Source: Psychrobacter immobilis (GTDB lineage Bacteria > Pseudomonadota > Gammaproteobacteria > Pseudomonadales > Moraxellaceae). From it: a DNA stretch of 64,000 nucleotides. The translations under genes and the position numbers were made by a program. Position 1 is the stretch's first letter. Every line of letters starts with the position of its first letter. A model generated the notes under the pieces. It was not told the origin of the DNA. It was given only the letters and a program-made list of their open reading frames with translations, and ran no database searches. This document shows, piece by piece, positions 46,296 to 54,174 of this stretch. The stretch covers positions 1-64,000 of the forward strand of contig CAJHAA010000002.1 in assembly GCA_904846265.1 (NCBI GenBank), in the 5' to 3' direction.

Positions 46296-46901
46296 ATGAG
46301 AGTCACTGGCACTTATAAGGTTTTTGCTAAATCGCTCGTCTTTGTTAGCCTATTAACTTTGGCGCAACTAACTCAGGCCGCCGCACCTATTAGTAATGGC
46401 GATAAACTGGCGCACGATGCCAAAAAACAGATCGGCATTACCACTAGCTATGATCCTGCTTACCGCCAGTTGGATTTTCCGCGTGGCGATGTACCGATAG
46501 AAACTGGCGTCTGTACCGATGTTATCGTCCGTGCTTATCGCTTGCAAAATATAGATCTACAGCAATTAGTCAACCATGATATGAAGTCAAATTGGTCGGC
46601 TTATCCAAAGACTTGGGGGCTCAAATCAACGGATAAGAATATCGATCATCGCCGAGTGCCCAATCTTGAAGTGTTTTTTGCGCGTCACGCAAAGACATTA
46701 TCGACGACTGATAAAGCCAGTTTTCAAGCAGGGGATGTGGTGACGTGGCGATTACCGAATGGCAATTTGCCGCATACAGGTATCGTCTCCGATAAAGTTG
46801 CTGCGGATGGTACACCGCTGATTATTCACAATATCGGACGCGGTACGCAAGAAGAAAACATCTTATTTGCTTATCCTATTCTCAAACACTTTCGTTATTA
46901 A
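46296..46901 (+). CDS. DUF1287 exported protein
   Basis: This 201-residue protein has a signal peptide (residues 1-29, cleavage near TQAA) followed by a DUF1287 domain. Characteristic segments are TTSYDPAYRQLDFPRGDVPI, ETGVCTDVIVRAYRLQNIDL with Cys73, and VTWRLPNGNLPHTGIVSDK with a conserved histidine. The cysteine-histidine pattern suggests an NlpC/P60-like amidase fold acting in the periplasm, perhaps on peptidoglycan; this is inference. GAGAG precedes the ATG. A family-1 repeat begins only 20 bases after the stop codon. Confidence 0.88.
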   Translation: MRVTGTYKVFAKSLVFVSLLTLAQLTQAAAPISNGDKLAHDAKKQIGITTSYDPAYRQLDFPRGDVPIETGVCTDVIVRAYRLQNIDLQQLVNHDMKSNWSAYPKTWGLKSTDKNIDHRRVPNLEVFFARHAKTLSTTDKASFQAGDVVTWRLPNGNLPHTGIVSDKVAADGTPLIIHNIGRGTQEENILFAYPILKHFRY

Positions 46902-46920
46902 CTACTTTCATTATTAACTA

Positions 46921-47090
46921 GGGTGTGTCATCAATTAGATTGTGAGGCTTAAAATGAGAAAAATTGTAGATAAACAAGGAAGAAATTGCCGTTAATATGA
47001 ACATATTGACAAAATTTCTGACGATGTTTAACAAAATTTAGCCATTTTAAGACCACTAAATGTATTCATGTGCCAATTGATGACACGCCA
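46921..47090 (+). repeat. Family-1 miniature inverted-repeat element, copy C
   Basis: This 170-bp element begins GGGTGTGTCATCAATT and ends AATTGATGACACGCCA, flanked by TA on both sides (46919-46920 and 47091-47092). It lies in the same orientation as copy A and shares AAATTGCCGT and GACGATGTTTAACAAAATTT with it. The interior is the most diverged of the three, so it is likely the oldest. It lies between convergent DUF1287 and psd genes. Confidence 0.8.
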
Positions 47091-47122
47091 TAGTATGTTG
47101 CGATGAGATAATTATCCACAAT

Positions 47123-47169
47123 AAAAAGCTCACTTCAACATAGATTAGGATGCTGAACTGAGCTTTTTT
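47123..47169. terminator. Bidirectional terminator between DUF1287 and psd
   Basis: An imperfect long stem (AAAAAGCTCA..TTCAA.CAT with its complement) is flanked by A and T runs. It lies 20 bases after the psd stop and serves psd on the minus strand. Confidence 0.82.
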
Positions 47170-47188
47170 GAGTCGTTAAATCGCTTGC

Positions 47189-48025
47189 CTATGGAGTGTT
47201 AGCGACACCCAATAGCTGTCCCATTTTTACCACACTATCGGCTTGCATACTGTCTTGCCAATCCGCTTTTGCGCCTTTTGGCAAGACAACAATTGCGGTT
47301 GAGCCTAAATAAAAACGACCCAGCTCATCGCCTTTCTCAAAGCTCATATTGTGCTCAGCTTCTTGAATATCATCAGTGCGGGCAATTTTACCAGTCGCCA
47401 CCGTTTCGATACCAGCGACAATCATCGCCCCAACCATCACCACCGCTGCTTTACCATATGCTGTATCAAACAGACAAACCAAGCGTTCATTACGTGCAAA
47501 TAAGTCCGGCACGTTCGCCGCCGTAGTATTGTTGACCGAAAACAGCGTGCCCGGTACATAACGGGTTTTGGTCAGAGTACCGGCGAAGGGCATATGTACA
47601 CGGTGATAGTTACTGGGCGCAAGATAAACCGTTGCAAAACTGCCATCCGCAAAATAGCGTCCATCTTCACTGTCAGCAAGCAGTTGACCAACGTCATAAT
47701 AGCGACCTTTTGCTTGGAGCAATTTATGGTCGTCAATTTGACCCAACTGCGAGATAATGCCATCGGCAGGACTGACGATACCATTAGGCGTCATGTCGAT
47801 AGGGCGCGCGTCTTCTTTTAGCTCACGAGTAAAAAAATCATTAAAGCTCTCATAGGCGTTGAGACTTTGGCGCTCATACTCGTCCAAGCTGACGTTGTAG
47901 GCTTTAGCAAAGCTACGGATAAACGTGCGTTTAACATAAGGATGGCGGCTAGCGGCTAGGCGCCCAGCAACTTTACTCAGTTGCTGCTGCGGGACAAGCT
48001 GTTGTAAAGTAGTGAATACATTCAT
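47189..48025 (-). CDS. psd: Phosphatidylserine decarboxylase proenzyme
   Basis: Psd converts phosphatidylserine to phosphatidylethanolamine at the inner membrane. The self-cleavage site is FYLGSTAIVVLP, with Ser242 becoming the pyruvoyl group. Other family segments are FNDFFTRELKEDARPID, VSPADGIISQLGQI and YHRVHMPFAGTLTKTRYVPG. The frame continues 15 codons upstream, but ATG 48025 gives the normal N-terminus MNVFTTLQQLVPQQ and 278 residues. dtd is divergent. The gene ends at the terminator beside the family-1 repeat. Confidence 0.96.
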   Translation of the reverse strand: MNVFTTLQQLVPQQQLSKVAGRLAASRHPYVKRTFIRSFAKAYNVSLDEYERQSLNAYESFNDFFTRELKEDARPIDMTPNGIVSPADGIISQLGQIDDHKLLQAKGRYYDVGQLLADSEDGRYFADGSFATVYLAPSNYHRVHMPFAGTLTKTRYVPGTLFSVNNTTAANVPDLFARNERLVCLFDTAYGKAAVVMVGAMIVAGIETVATGKIARTDDIQEAEHNMSFEKGDELGRFYLGSTAIVVLPKGAKADWQDSMQADSVVKMGQLLGVANTP

Positions 48026-48137
48026 AATGAGGCTACCAAAATAGGGTGTGATGTAATAATTAATAAGCAAGAGAATGGCCGTATTTTATCATGGACGGCG
48101 TATTATTGTATGGGCATAATTGGTAAGGAATCCGTAA

Positions 48138-48593
48138 ATGAAAGCACTTATACAGCGCGTACGCCGTGCTAGTGTCACCGTCGACGCGCAGTGTGTTGGT
48201 ACGATTGAGCAAGGCATATTGGCTTATATTGGTTTAGGGCCTGATGACGACCTAACAAGCGCCCAGCGCATGGTGGATAAAATCCTCACCTATCGTATTT
48301 TTGATAATGATGATGATCCTGCCAAGTACGGCAAACTGGATAAAAACGTCCAGCAAGTTGGTGGCGGACTGTTATTGGTATCACAGTTTACGCTAATGGC
48401 AAAAACAGACAAGGGTCGTCGCCCTGACTTTGGTGGTGCGATGGCACCTGATGCGGCGCAAGTATTGTTTGGGCAATTGGTCGCCTATGCCAACACGCAA
48501 TATCCAAACGTGGCAACTGGTCAGTTTGGCGCTAATATGCAAGTGTCGAGCGTCAATGATGGGCCATTGAATTTCTTGTTAGAAGTGAATTGA
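48138..48593 (+). CDS. dtd: D-aminoacyl-tRNA deacylase
   Basis: Dtd removes D-amino acids and misplaced glycine from tRNAs. The 151 residues show the whole family pattern, from MKALIQRVRRASVTVD and GTIEQGILAYIGLGPDD to the functional motifs LLLVSQFTLMAKTDKGRRPD and the C-terminal GPLNFLLEV. The Gly-cisPro-type motif near VSSVNDGPLNF is present, as expected of canonical Dtd. AAGGAAT precedes the ATG. The phoB promoter region follows directly downstream. Confidence 0.97.
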   Translation: MKALIQRVRRASVTVDAQCVGTIEQGILAYIGLGPDDDLTSAQRMVDKILTYRIFDNDDDPAKYGKLDKNVQQVGGGLLLVSQFTLMAKTDKGRRPDFGGAMAPDAAQVLFGQLVAYANTQYPNVATGQFGANMQVSSVNDGPLNFLLEVN

Positions 48594-48643
48594 GTAAACT
48601 AAGCATTAGCCGTCATTAGACTTATGAACCGCTTAAAAGTTGA

Positions 48644-48661
48644 ATGTCATTAAACTGTCAT
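48644..48661 (+). promoter_or_regulatory. Pho box upstream of phoB
   Basis: Two 7-bp direct repeats, ATGTCAT (48644-48650) and CTGTCAT (48655-48661), are separated by TAAA, so they start 11 bases apart. This matches the PhoB consensus CTGTCAT-4 bp-CTGTCAT except at one base. A possible -10 TTTAAT follows ten bases later (48672-48677), the usual arrangement of Pho-activated promoters. A further CCGTCAT half site lies at 48610-48616. Autoregulation of phoBR is inferred. Confidence 0.8.
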
Positions 48662-48687
48662 AATTACCCCGTTTAATAGGGAGCAGC

Positions 48688-48711
48688 AGGCGAGCATTTA
48701 TCGCCTTTTTT
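48688..48711 (+). terminator. Small terminator-like hairpin between dtd and phoB
   Basis: The stem AGGCGA/TCGCCT with loop GCATTTA is followed by TTTTTT. It could end dtd transcription. It also lies downstream of the predicted phoB -10, inside the phoB leader. Confidence 0.65.
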
Positions 48712-48749
48712 GTCAGCTAAATGTTGTCCTCTAACACTGAGAATGCCGT

Positions 48750-49454
48750 ATGTATAATGAGCAAATTTTGATTGTTGAAGATGAACCTGCGATTCGTGAA
48801 ATGATCGTCATGACGCTAGAGATGGCGGGATTTGATAGTCTGCAGGCAGCGGATGTATCTGAGGCGCACCAACAAGTGGTCGATCACCGCCCTGCGCTGA
48901 TTTTGCTAGATTGGATGCTACCCGGCGATAAAAGTGGTATTGATTTTTGCCGATTACTCAAAAACGATGAGCTACTCGCTGAGATACCAGTCATTATGCT
49001 GACGGCTAAAAGTGAAGAGGACAGCAAGGTGCATGGCCTTGATGCTGGTGCTGATGATTATATGACCAAGCCTTTTTCGACACGTGAGTTAATATCCAGA
49101 ATCAAAGCAGTATTGCGGCGTAGTAACGCGCTCAGTAGCGATAAACCTATCGAAATCGGCAATTTGAGCCTTGATCCCAAAAGTCAGCGGGTGACAGCGG
49201 CTGGTAAAGTGGTTGATGTCGGGCCTACAGAATATCGATTACTGGCATTTTTTATGAGTCATCCAGAGCGTGCCTATACGCGGACGCAGCTGCTAGACCA
49301 AGTATGGGGCGGCAATGTATATATCGAAGATAGAACCATTGATGTGCATATCAAACGTTTGCGGACATTACTACGACCGCATCAATGTGATACGTTGATA
49401 CAGACAGTACGCGGGACAGGCTATCGATTTTCTAGCTTTATTGAACCAATTTAA
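48750..49454 (+). CDS. phoB: Phosphate regulon response regulator PhoB
   Basis: This 234-residue OmpR-family regulator has a receiver domain with phosphoacceptor Asp54 (LILLDWMLPGDKSGID), acidic pocket residues Glu10-Asp11 and the lysine in VIMLTAKSEEDSK. A winged-helix DNA-binding domain follows (VGPTEYRLLAFFMSHPERA and RTIDVHIKRLRTLL). The WMLPG segment is typical of PhoB. The upstream Pho box supports the assignment and indicates autoregulation under phosphate limitation. The ATG at 48750 has no strong ribosome site (GAATGCCGT). phoR follows after 80 bases. No pst genes are in the window. Confidence 0.95.
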   Translation: MYNEQILIVEDEPAIREMIVMTLEMAGFDSLQAADVSEAHQQVVDHRPALILLDWMLPGDKSGIDFCRLLKNDELLAEIPVIMLTAKSEEDSKVHGLDAGADDYMTKPFSTRELISRIKAVLRRSNALSSDKPIEIGNLSLDPKSQRVTAAGKVVDVGPTEYRLLAFFMSHPERAYTRTQLLDQVWGGNVYIEDRTIDVHIKRLRTLLRPHQCDTLIQTVRGTGYRFSSFIEPI

Positions 49455-49534
49455 CGAACGGTTTTTATTCGCTATAAAAGCAGTATATTAATCGCAGCAC
49501 AGTGAAAAACGGCGAATAGTGATAAGGATGATGG

Positions 49535-50638
49535 ATGAACACCCTAATATCGGCTCAAGGCGACCAACAAAACAAGTCACTGCTAGCAACTCAGCAGAAT
49601 ACAACGGATCAACTCAAAAAAATTAGAAGCGCACTACGCGCATTGCGTGATGCGGTGGTTTTGCTCAATGACGATGATGGGCTCGAATGGTGGAATCAGG
49701 CCGCCGAAGATTTAATGTTGTTACAGTTGTCAGATAAAGGTAAGTGCATTTTTGACTTTATTAGTGCGCCTGAATTTCGTCATTATTATCAGGCGACGAC
49801 CAACCCTAACGATGGTGCTCAGGATGGTGTACACATTGTCTCGTGGCGCGCCCCCAAGCGTTATCTAAAGTGTGAGCTCACGCCATTTGGCGATGAGAAG
49901 CTGCTCATTATTTATGATGTGACGCGCTTGCATCATTTAGAGGAGATGCGCCGCGATTTTGTGGCGAATGTCTCGCATGAGTTACGCACACCGTTGACCG
50001 TCATGATGGGTTATCTAGAAAATTTTTCGGATCAGCCAGATATGCCGCCGCATTGGAAGCGCGGGTTTGAGCTGATGAGCCAACAGACTGCGCGTATGAA
50101 TAGAATTGTGAATGACTTATTACTGTTATCTCGCATCGAAATTGAAGAAACCCATGAGCTCAGTTATATTGACATGACCAGACTGCTGACTCATGTCTAT
50201 GATGATGCGCAAGCGTACAATCAAGAATATGGGCATACCATTCACTTGCAAATAGACACTTATGACGGACTGTATGGCTCAGAGATGTATCTAAATAGTG
50301 CGCTCTCTAATCTGGTGATTAATGCCATCAAATACACGCCCAAGGGCGGTAATATCGCCATTAGCTGGACAAAAACGTCAGAAGGTTGCCGATTTGCCGT
50401 CGAAGACAACGGTATTGGTATTGCACCTGAGCATATCGCACGGTTGACGGAGCGTTTTTATCGTATTGATAAAGGTCGTAGTCGGGCGACTGGCGGCACA
50501 GGGCTAGGTTTGGCAATCGTTAAACACGTCTTGTATCAGCATGAAGCCAATTTACAAATTGAATCAGTAGAAGGGGTAGGCTCGACGTTCAGTATGGTTT
50601 TCCCAGCTGCCCACATTAGATCAGCTGCGATACCCTAA
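49535..50638 (+). CDS. phoR: PhoR-type histidine kinase without membrane segments
   Basis: This 367-residue kinase has a PAS domain at about residues 30-130 ([20 protein letters not shown]), a HisKA domain with phosphorylated His148 in [20 protein letters not shown], and an HATPase domain. The ATP-binding N, G1 and G2 boxes are in [26 protein letters not shown] and [14 protein letters not shown]. It pairs with phoB upstream and matches PhoR in domain order. It starts directly before the PAS domain, with no transmembrane helix, whereas enteric PhoR has an N-terminal membrane anchor. AAGGATG precedes the ATG, and no in-frame start that would add helices was seen. Its stop overlaps that of the convergent M23 gene by 3 bases. 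Confidence 0.9.
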   Translation: MNTLISAQGDQQNKSLLATQQNTTDQLKKIRSALRALRDAVVLLNDDDGLEWWNQAAEDLMLLQLSDKGKCIFDFISAPEFRHYYQATTNPNDGAQDGVHIVSWRAPKRYLKCELTPFGDEKLLIIYDVTRLHHLEEMRRDFVANVSHELRTPLTVMMGYLENFSDQPDMPPHWKRGFELMSQQTARMNRIVNDLLLLSRIEIEETHELSYIDMTRLLTHVYDDAQAYNQEYGHTIHLQIDTYDGLYGSEMYLNSALSNLVINAIKYTPKGGNIAISWTKTSEGCRFAVEDNGIGIAPEHIARLTERFYRIDKGRSRATGGTGLGLAIVKHVLYQHEANLQIESVEGVGSTFSMVFPAAHIRSAAIP

Positions 50639-51237
50639 TCTTTTTGTAAAAGTGGATAGGGGTTCACTGCACTGCCGCTGATATAAATACCGTAATGCAC
50701 ATGTGGCGGCGTACCTTTTGCATTGCCACTGTCGCCGACGTAGCCGATGATATCGCCGGCATTAACCCAGTCGTTTGGACTAATATCTGCATAATCTTCT
50801 AAATGCGCATAATAATGCCCTGCGCCTCCTGGTCCAACCACGACCACCACACGACCGCCTAACGTATTTTCAACAACTTTGCTGACGATGCCTTGTGTTG
50901 TGGCTCGTATTGGTGTGCCTCGTGCGGCAAAGATATCGATACCTTCATGACTGCGACCTTGACTGCGTGCAGCGCCCCATGTATCTGTTAGATGTTGCTC
51001 TGGAAGTGGACTGGGTAAGCTGTTTTCCGTCGGTAGTTCTTGCTGTAATAAACTGAGCTGTTGCCATTTTGCCATCACAAATGACTGAGTTTGTTCGCTG
51101 ATACTGGGTAAGAGCCTATCAAATACAAATAATAGCATCAACAATACAGCCGCTTTAATGAGCACACTGAGTACACGGCTTAAAAAGGTTGGCCTTTTCT
51201 TTGGCTTTGATTGCGGGTTACTGCCATCTGCTAGCAT
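50635..51237 (-). CDS. M23 family metallopeptidase (membrane-anchored)
   Basis: This 200-residue protein has one N-terminal helix ([20 protein letters not shown], about residues 18-40) that anchors it with the rest in the periplasm. The peptidase M23 domain has the zinc motif [16 protein letters not shown] (His and Asp) and HxH in [34 protein letters not shown] lies between them. M23 enzymes cut peptide cross-links of peptidoglycan, while some members lack activity and serve as activators; here the metal residues appear present. The gene is convergent with phoR, and the two stop codons overlap. No terminator separates them. Confidence 0.92.
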   Translation of the reverse strand: MLADGSNPQSKPKKRPTFLSRVLSVLIKAAVLLMLLFVFDRLLPSISEQTQSFVMAKWQQLSLLQQELPTENSLPSPLPEQHLTDTWGAARSQGRSHEGIDIFAARGTPIRATTQGIVSKVVENTLGGRVVVVVGPGGAGHYYAHLEDYADISPNDWVNAGDIIGYVGDSGNAKGTPPHVHYGIYISGSAVNPYPLLQKD

Positions 51238-51394
51238 CGATCTCTCTTTAGTTTTTTAAATTAGTTTTTCTTATTATTATATAAGTGAAGTTATCTATTC
51301 TTTGTATGCCATTGTTATCTCTAGTTTTTATCCCCATAAATATAACGTTTCTTTTAAAGTTTACGTATTTTTAAAACGTTACATAAAATACCAA

Positions 51395-51433
51395 TGTTGC
51401 TATCTATTGTTGCTATCTATTGTTGCTATCCAT
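51395..51433 (+). repeat. 13-bp tandem repeat upstream of the ExoX-like gene, three units
   Basis: Three head-to-tail copies of TGTTGCTATCTAT (the last with one change) run from 51395 to 51433. They end 12 bases before the ATG at 51446, overlapping where a ribosome site would be. No Shine-Dalgarno sequence is evident. Confidence 0.9.
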
Positions 51434-51445
51434 GGCTGAATCTTT

Positions 51446-52135
51446 ATGACTGACACTGCGCTGATTATCGATACCGAAACCGACCAAGGTCGTGATCCGC
51501 GTCCGATTCAAGTGGCGACTATTAATGTAGTGACGGGCTTTGAATGGATGAAGTACTTTAATAGTGGTCGTTCGATATCACCAATCGTCATTAGAATTCA
51601 CGGCATTACCGATGATGATGTTGCCGGTCTTGAGCGCTTTGATTTAGAGGCATTTGAGTTACCGCAGTATTTGATCGGACATAATGTCCGCTTTGATTGG
51701 CGGGTCATAGGCAGCCCCTCTGCCAAGCTAATATGTACGGTGCGGCTAGCACGCGTAGCCTTTCCAGAGTGGAGTGCCTATGGTCAGTCCAAATGTATCG
51801 AGCAGTTGTTAGGCAAAGAAGAAGCAAGCAGGATGACGATTGCCGCGCATGATGCGCTGGGTGACGCGCGTATGTGTTATCTTCTTTATCAGGCGTGCTG
51901 CGAGCGCTTAGCAATTGCACCAACGGATTTTTCTGCTGTCCATGCGATCGCCAATAAAGCCAACCCAGTGAGCAAAATGCCCTTTGGTAAACATAAAGGC
52001 ATGCTAATTAAAGACGTGCCAATCAGCTACGTAAAATGGATGCTGGGTAATATCCATAATATGCAGCCATCGCTTTATTCTGCCTTAACTAAGCGTATTA
52101 AAGCAGAGGAAATAGCAAAAAATGCGCCAAACTAA
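51446..52135 (+). CDS. exoX: ExoX-like 3'-5' DNA exonuclease with DUF3820
   Basis: This 229-residue DEDD exonuclease has Asp9 and Glu11 in ALIIDTETDQ, the middle aspartate in LIGHNVRFDWRVIG and the last in AAHDALGDARMCYLL, with the HxxxxD arrangement of the DEDDh type. The C-terminal part MPFGKHKGMLIKDVPISYVK is a DUF3820-type domain as in E. coli ExoX, which is of similar length. ExoX degrades DNA 3' to 5' in repair and recombination. The gene is preceded by a 13-bp tandem repeat instead of a clear ribosome site. Confidence 0.82.
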   Translation: MTDTALIIDTETDQGRDPRPIQVATINVVTGFEWMKYFNSGRSISPIVIRIHGITDDDVAGLERFDLEAFELPQYLIGHNVRFDWRVIGSPSAKLICTVRLARVAFPEWSAYGQSKCIEQLLGKEEASRMTIAAHDALGDARMCYLLYQACCERLAIAPTDFSAVHAIANKANPVSKMPFGKHKGMLIKDVPISYVKWMLGNIHNMQPSLYSALTKRIKAEEIAKNAPN

Positions 52136-52177
52136 CATAGGCGTAATTCTGCTTAAATGGATTGAAAAAGACTGGAT

Positions 52178-53068
52178 TTATGGCTGATCATTTAACCAAT
52201 CCACCGCCATTTGCCAAAGCTGCGGGGCTTTAGCATTGGTTCTGCTACTAAAATAGCGCATATGACCGATGCTGTTTAGACCAAAGTCTTTGGGATCTAA
52301 AAAGTGCTTTTCGACTGGCATTTTAGTAAAAACACGAATCATATCATCCATATTTTTGCTATTGGCAATGTCATCATCATTAAACCCCAGCCATAATGAT
52401 GGCATAGTCATGTCATCATAAAAGTGCGTTTGTATACTTTTGCCAAAGGCTGTTTTGATATAGCCTGCGCCATTACACCATTCGCGCCACTGCCGAGACA
52501 CGCCCCGTGGTAGCGGTTCTCCCATACCAATTTTATCTGACGGCGTGTACCCTAACGTCAAGTTGGCGAGTGGAATAAAGGCATCCATAAAACCCATCGC
52601 TTTGAGTTTATAGGGCATGCTCATATTTTTAATACGACCTGATGAGCAGGCGACATTGAACACTGAAGCGAGCGCACTATAATTTGGCATCAAACCAATC
52701 AGCTGACCGCCTGCACTATGACCAATTAAATGATAAGTGGCGTCGGCAAATTCATCTTGCAACGCATCAAGGACGGCTGGCATATCATGGCGACCCCAGC
52801 TAATCAGCGATGCATCGCATTTAGCCAATGCAGACGACAGCGATTCACCGATGCCTTCATTGTCAAAGGTTAGTACACCAAAGCCATTTTCTGCTAAGTG
52901 AGTGGCAAAATTGTGATAAAACTGGCGTTTGATACCCGTTGCTGGCGCGATCATAACCGCTATTTGCACCTCGTTTTTAGGACGATAGACAGTCGCTGCC
53001 AATGCCTGATTGCGCTCAGTCATGATACTCAGTGAATAAATATCCGTCTGATACTGTTTATTTTCCAT
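52178..53068 (-). CDS. Alpha/beta hydrolase of unknown substrate
   Basis: This 296-residue cytoplasmic protein has the alpha/beta hydrolase fold, with VMIAPATGIKRQFYHNFATH as the oxyanion region, FGVLTFDNEGIGES, and the nucleophile Ser118 in LIGHSAGGQLIGL. An acidic segment LWLGFNDDDIANS and a late histidine in NSIGHMRYFSS would complete the triad. It resembles predicted hydrolases of the COG4757 type. Substrate and pathway are not visible. The end lies 43 bases from the convergent exoX stop. No signal peptide is present. Confidence 0.85.
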   Translation of the reverse strand: MENKQYQTDIYSLSIMTERNQALAATVYRPKNEVQIAVMIAPATGIKRQFYHNFATHLAENGFGVLTFDNEGIGESLSSALAKCDASLISWGRHDMPAVLDALQDEFADATYHLIGHSAGGQLIGLMPNYSALASVFNVACSSGRIKNMSMPYKLKAMGFMDAFIPLANLTLGYTPSDKIGMGEPLPRGVSRQWREWCNGAGYIKTAFGKSIQTHFYDDMTMPSLWLGFNDDDIANSKNMDDMIRVFTKMPVEKHFLDPKDFGLNSIGHMRYFSSRTNAKAPQLWQMAVDWLNDQP

Positions 53069-53377
53069 GCTTTAACCTTCATATTGTTATGGTTCTATGC
53101 GGTGTGGAGTGGCTATTTATTTGCAATTATTTATCAATAATCTGCTCTCAAAATGTAGTCATTACGTAGTGATAAACCGCTTAAATTAGCTGATAACCAC
53201 CTGATAACCACCTGATAGCCACCTGATAGCATCGCTTATGTTAAGATAAATGCTGGCAAGCAAGGCGTTCAATTGTGACTTTCAAGTTCTATGCTATTTA
53301 TCTTGGGTGATACTATCCATTAGGGTTTTAACGAGTATTTAACAAAAAACAATCGATATAAAAATTAAGGAAGCTAT
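53069..53377. other. 309-base divergent region with an 11-bp tandem repeat
   Basis: No gene was seen between the hydrolase start and the LOG gene. The one obvious feature is the tandem repeat at 53190-53233. Both promoters should lie here. Confidence 0.6.
53190..53233. repeat. 11-bp tandem repeat, four units
   Basis: Units CTGATAACCAC (53190-53200 and 53201-53211), CTGATAGCCAC (53212-53222) and CTGATAGCATC (53223-53233) lie head to tail. The 11-bp period is close to one turn of DNA. Confidence 0.9.
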
Positions 53378-54055
53378 ATGCAAATGAAAATTAACAATGA
53401 CACTTATGAAGTCATTACCAGTCAAGACATTACCAATATTGAAAAAGCAGTGGATAAATCAACGTTAACGATGCCGTTGGTAGCGGTTTATTGTGGTTCG
53501 CGTTTGGGCAATAATGAAGTCTACGAGCAGGCAGCCCGCGAGTTGGGTAGTGCGCTTGCCGACAATGGCATGGGTTTGGTCTACGGCGGCGCGAGCATCG
53601 GGCTGATGGGTGCCGTTGCAGATGAGGTGATTCAAGGCGGTGCGCAAGCGGTCGGTGTGATTCCAACCTTTATGCTCAAGCACGAAATTGCTCATGAGCA
53701 GCTGACTCGTCTGCATTTAACCGATACCATGCACACCCGTAAAACCGTGATGGCAGAGTACGCAGATGCCTTTATTACCTTGCCGGGTGGGCTTGGAACA
53801 TTGGAAGAAATTATGGAAATCGCCACGTGGCGTCAGCTATATCAACATGAAAAACCGATGATTATTCTGAATATCAATGGTTTCTATGATCGTATGATCG
53901 AGCACTTAAAATATACGGCTGACCAAGGTTTTATGAAGCAAGAAGATTTGGAACGTTTGGTGGTATGTAACACGATTAACGAAGCCATTGACCTATTAAA
54001 AACAGTCGTAAAAATAGACGATGCAGTCGATACCGAAAAAATGGCTGGTAGTTAA
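53378..54055 (+). CDS. LOG family protein (nucleotide 5'-monophosphate phosphoribohydrolase-like)
   Basis: This 225-residue protein carries the LOG signatures VAVYCGSRLGNNEVYEQAA at about residues 33-51, GLVYGGASIGLMGAVADEV, and the lysine decarboxylase-like motif TLPGGLGTLEEIMEIATW. LOG enzymes split adenosine 5'-monophosphate-type cytokinin nucleotides to base and ribose phosphate, and bacterial members often act on AMP or remain uncharacterised. It follows AAGGAAG and a good ATG. It is monocistronic with a strong terminator. The first 28 residues are polar and are an extension compared with short family members. Confidence 0.9.
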   Translation: MQMKINNDTYEVITSQDITNIEKAVDKSTLTMPLVAVYCGSRLGNNEVYEQAARELGSALADNGMGLVYGGASIGLMGAVADEVIQGGAQAVGVIPTFMLKHEIAHEQLTRLHLTDTMHTRKTVMAEYADAFITLPGGLGTLEEIMEIATWRQLYQHEKPMIILNINGFYDRMIEHLKYTADQGFMKQEDLERLVVCNTINEAIDLLKTVVKIDDAVDTEKMAGS

Positions 54056-54070
54056 GAGCACATATTTTTA

Positions 54071-54111
54071 TTTATAAATGCTTTTATCTATAAATGCTTT
54101 ATCCATAAAAA
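54071..54111 (+). repeat. 15-16 bp tandem repeat after the LOG gene
   Basis: Two near-identical units (TTTATAAATGCTTTTA at 54071-54086 and TCTATAAATGCTTTA at 54087-54101) and a partial third (TCCATAAAA) lead directly into the terminator stem. They start about 15 bases after the stop codon. Confidence 0.72.
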
Positions 54112-54153
54112 AGGAGAGAAAGGCTGATTGTTAGCCGTTCTCTCCTTTTTTTT
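54107..54153. terminator. Bidirectional terminator after the LOG gene
   Basis: An 8-bp outer stem (GGAGAGAA/TTCTCTCC) and an inner GGCT/AGCC stem are flanked by A and T runs. It serves the LOG gene and the convergent FAD oxidoreductase gene. Confidence 0.9.
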
Positions 54154-54174
54154 CAATTTTTAATAGAACGTTTG

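Noticed and set aside
47108-47120. Single DnaA-box-like TTATCCACA
   Set aside because: A lone 9-mer is expected by chance; no cluster, dnaA or dnaN gene is nearby, so it is not an origin.
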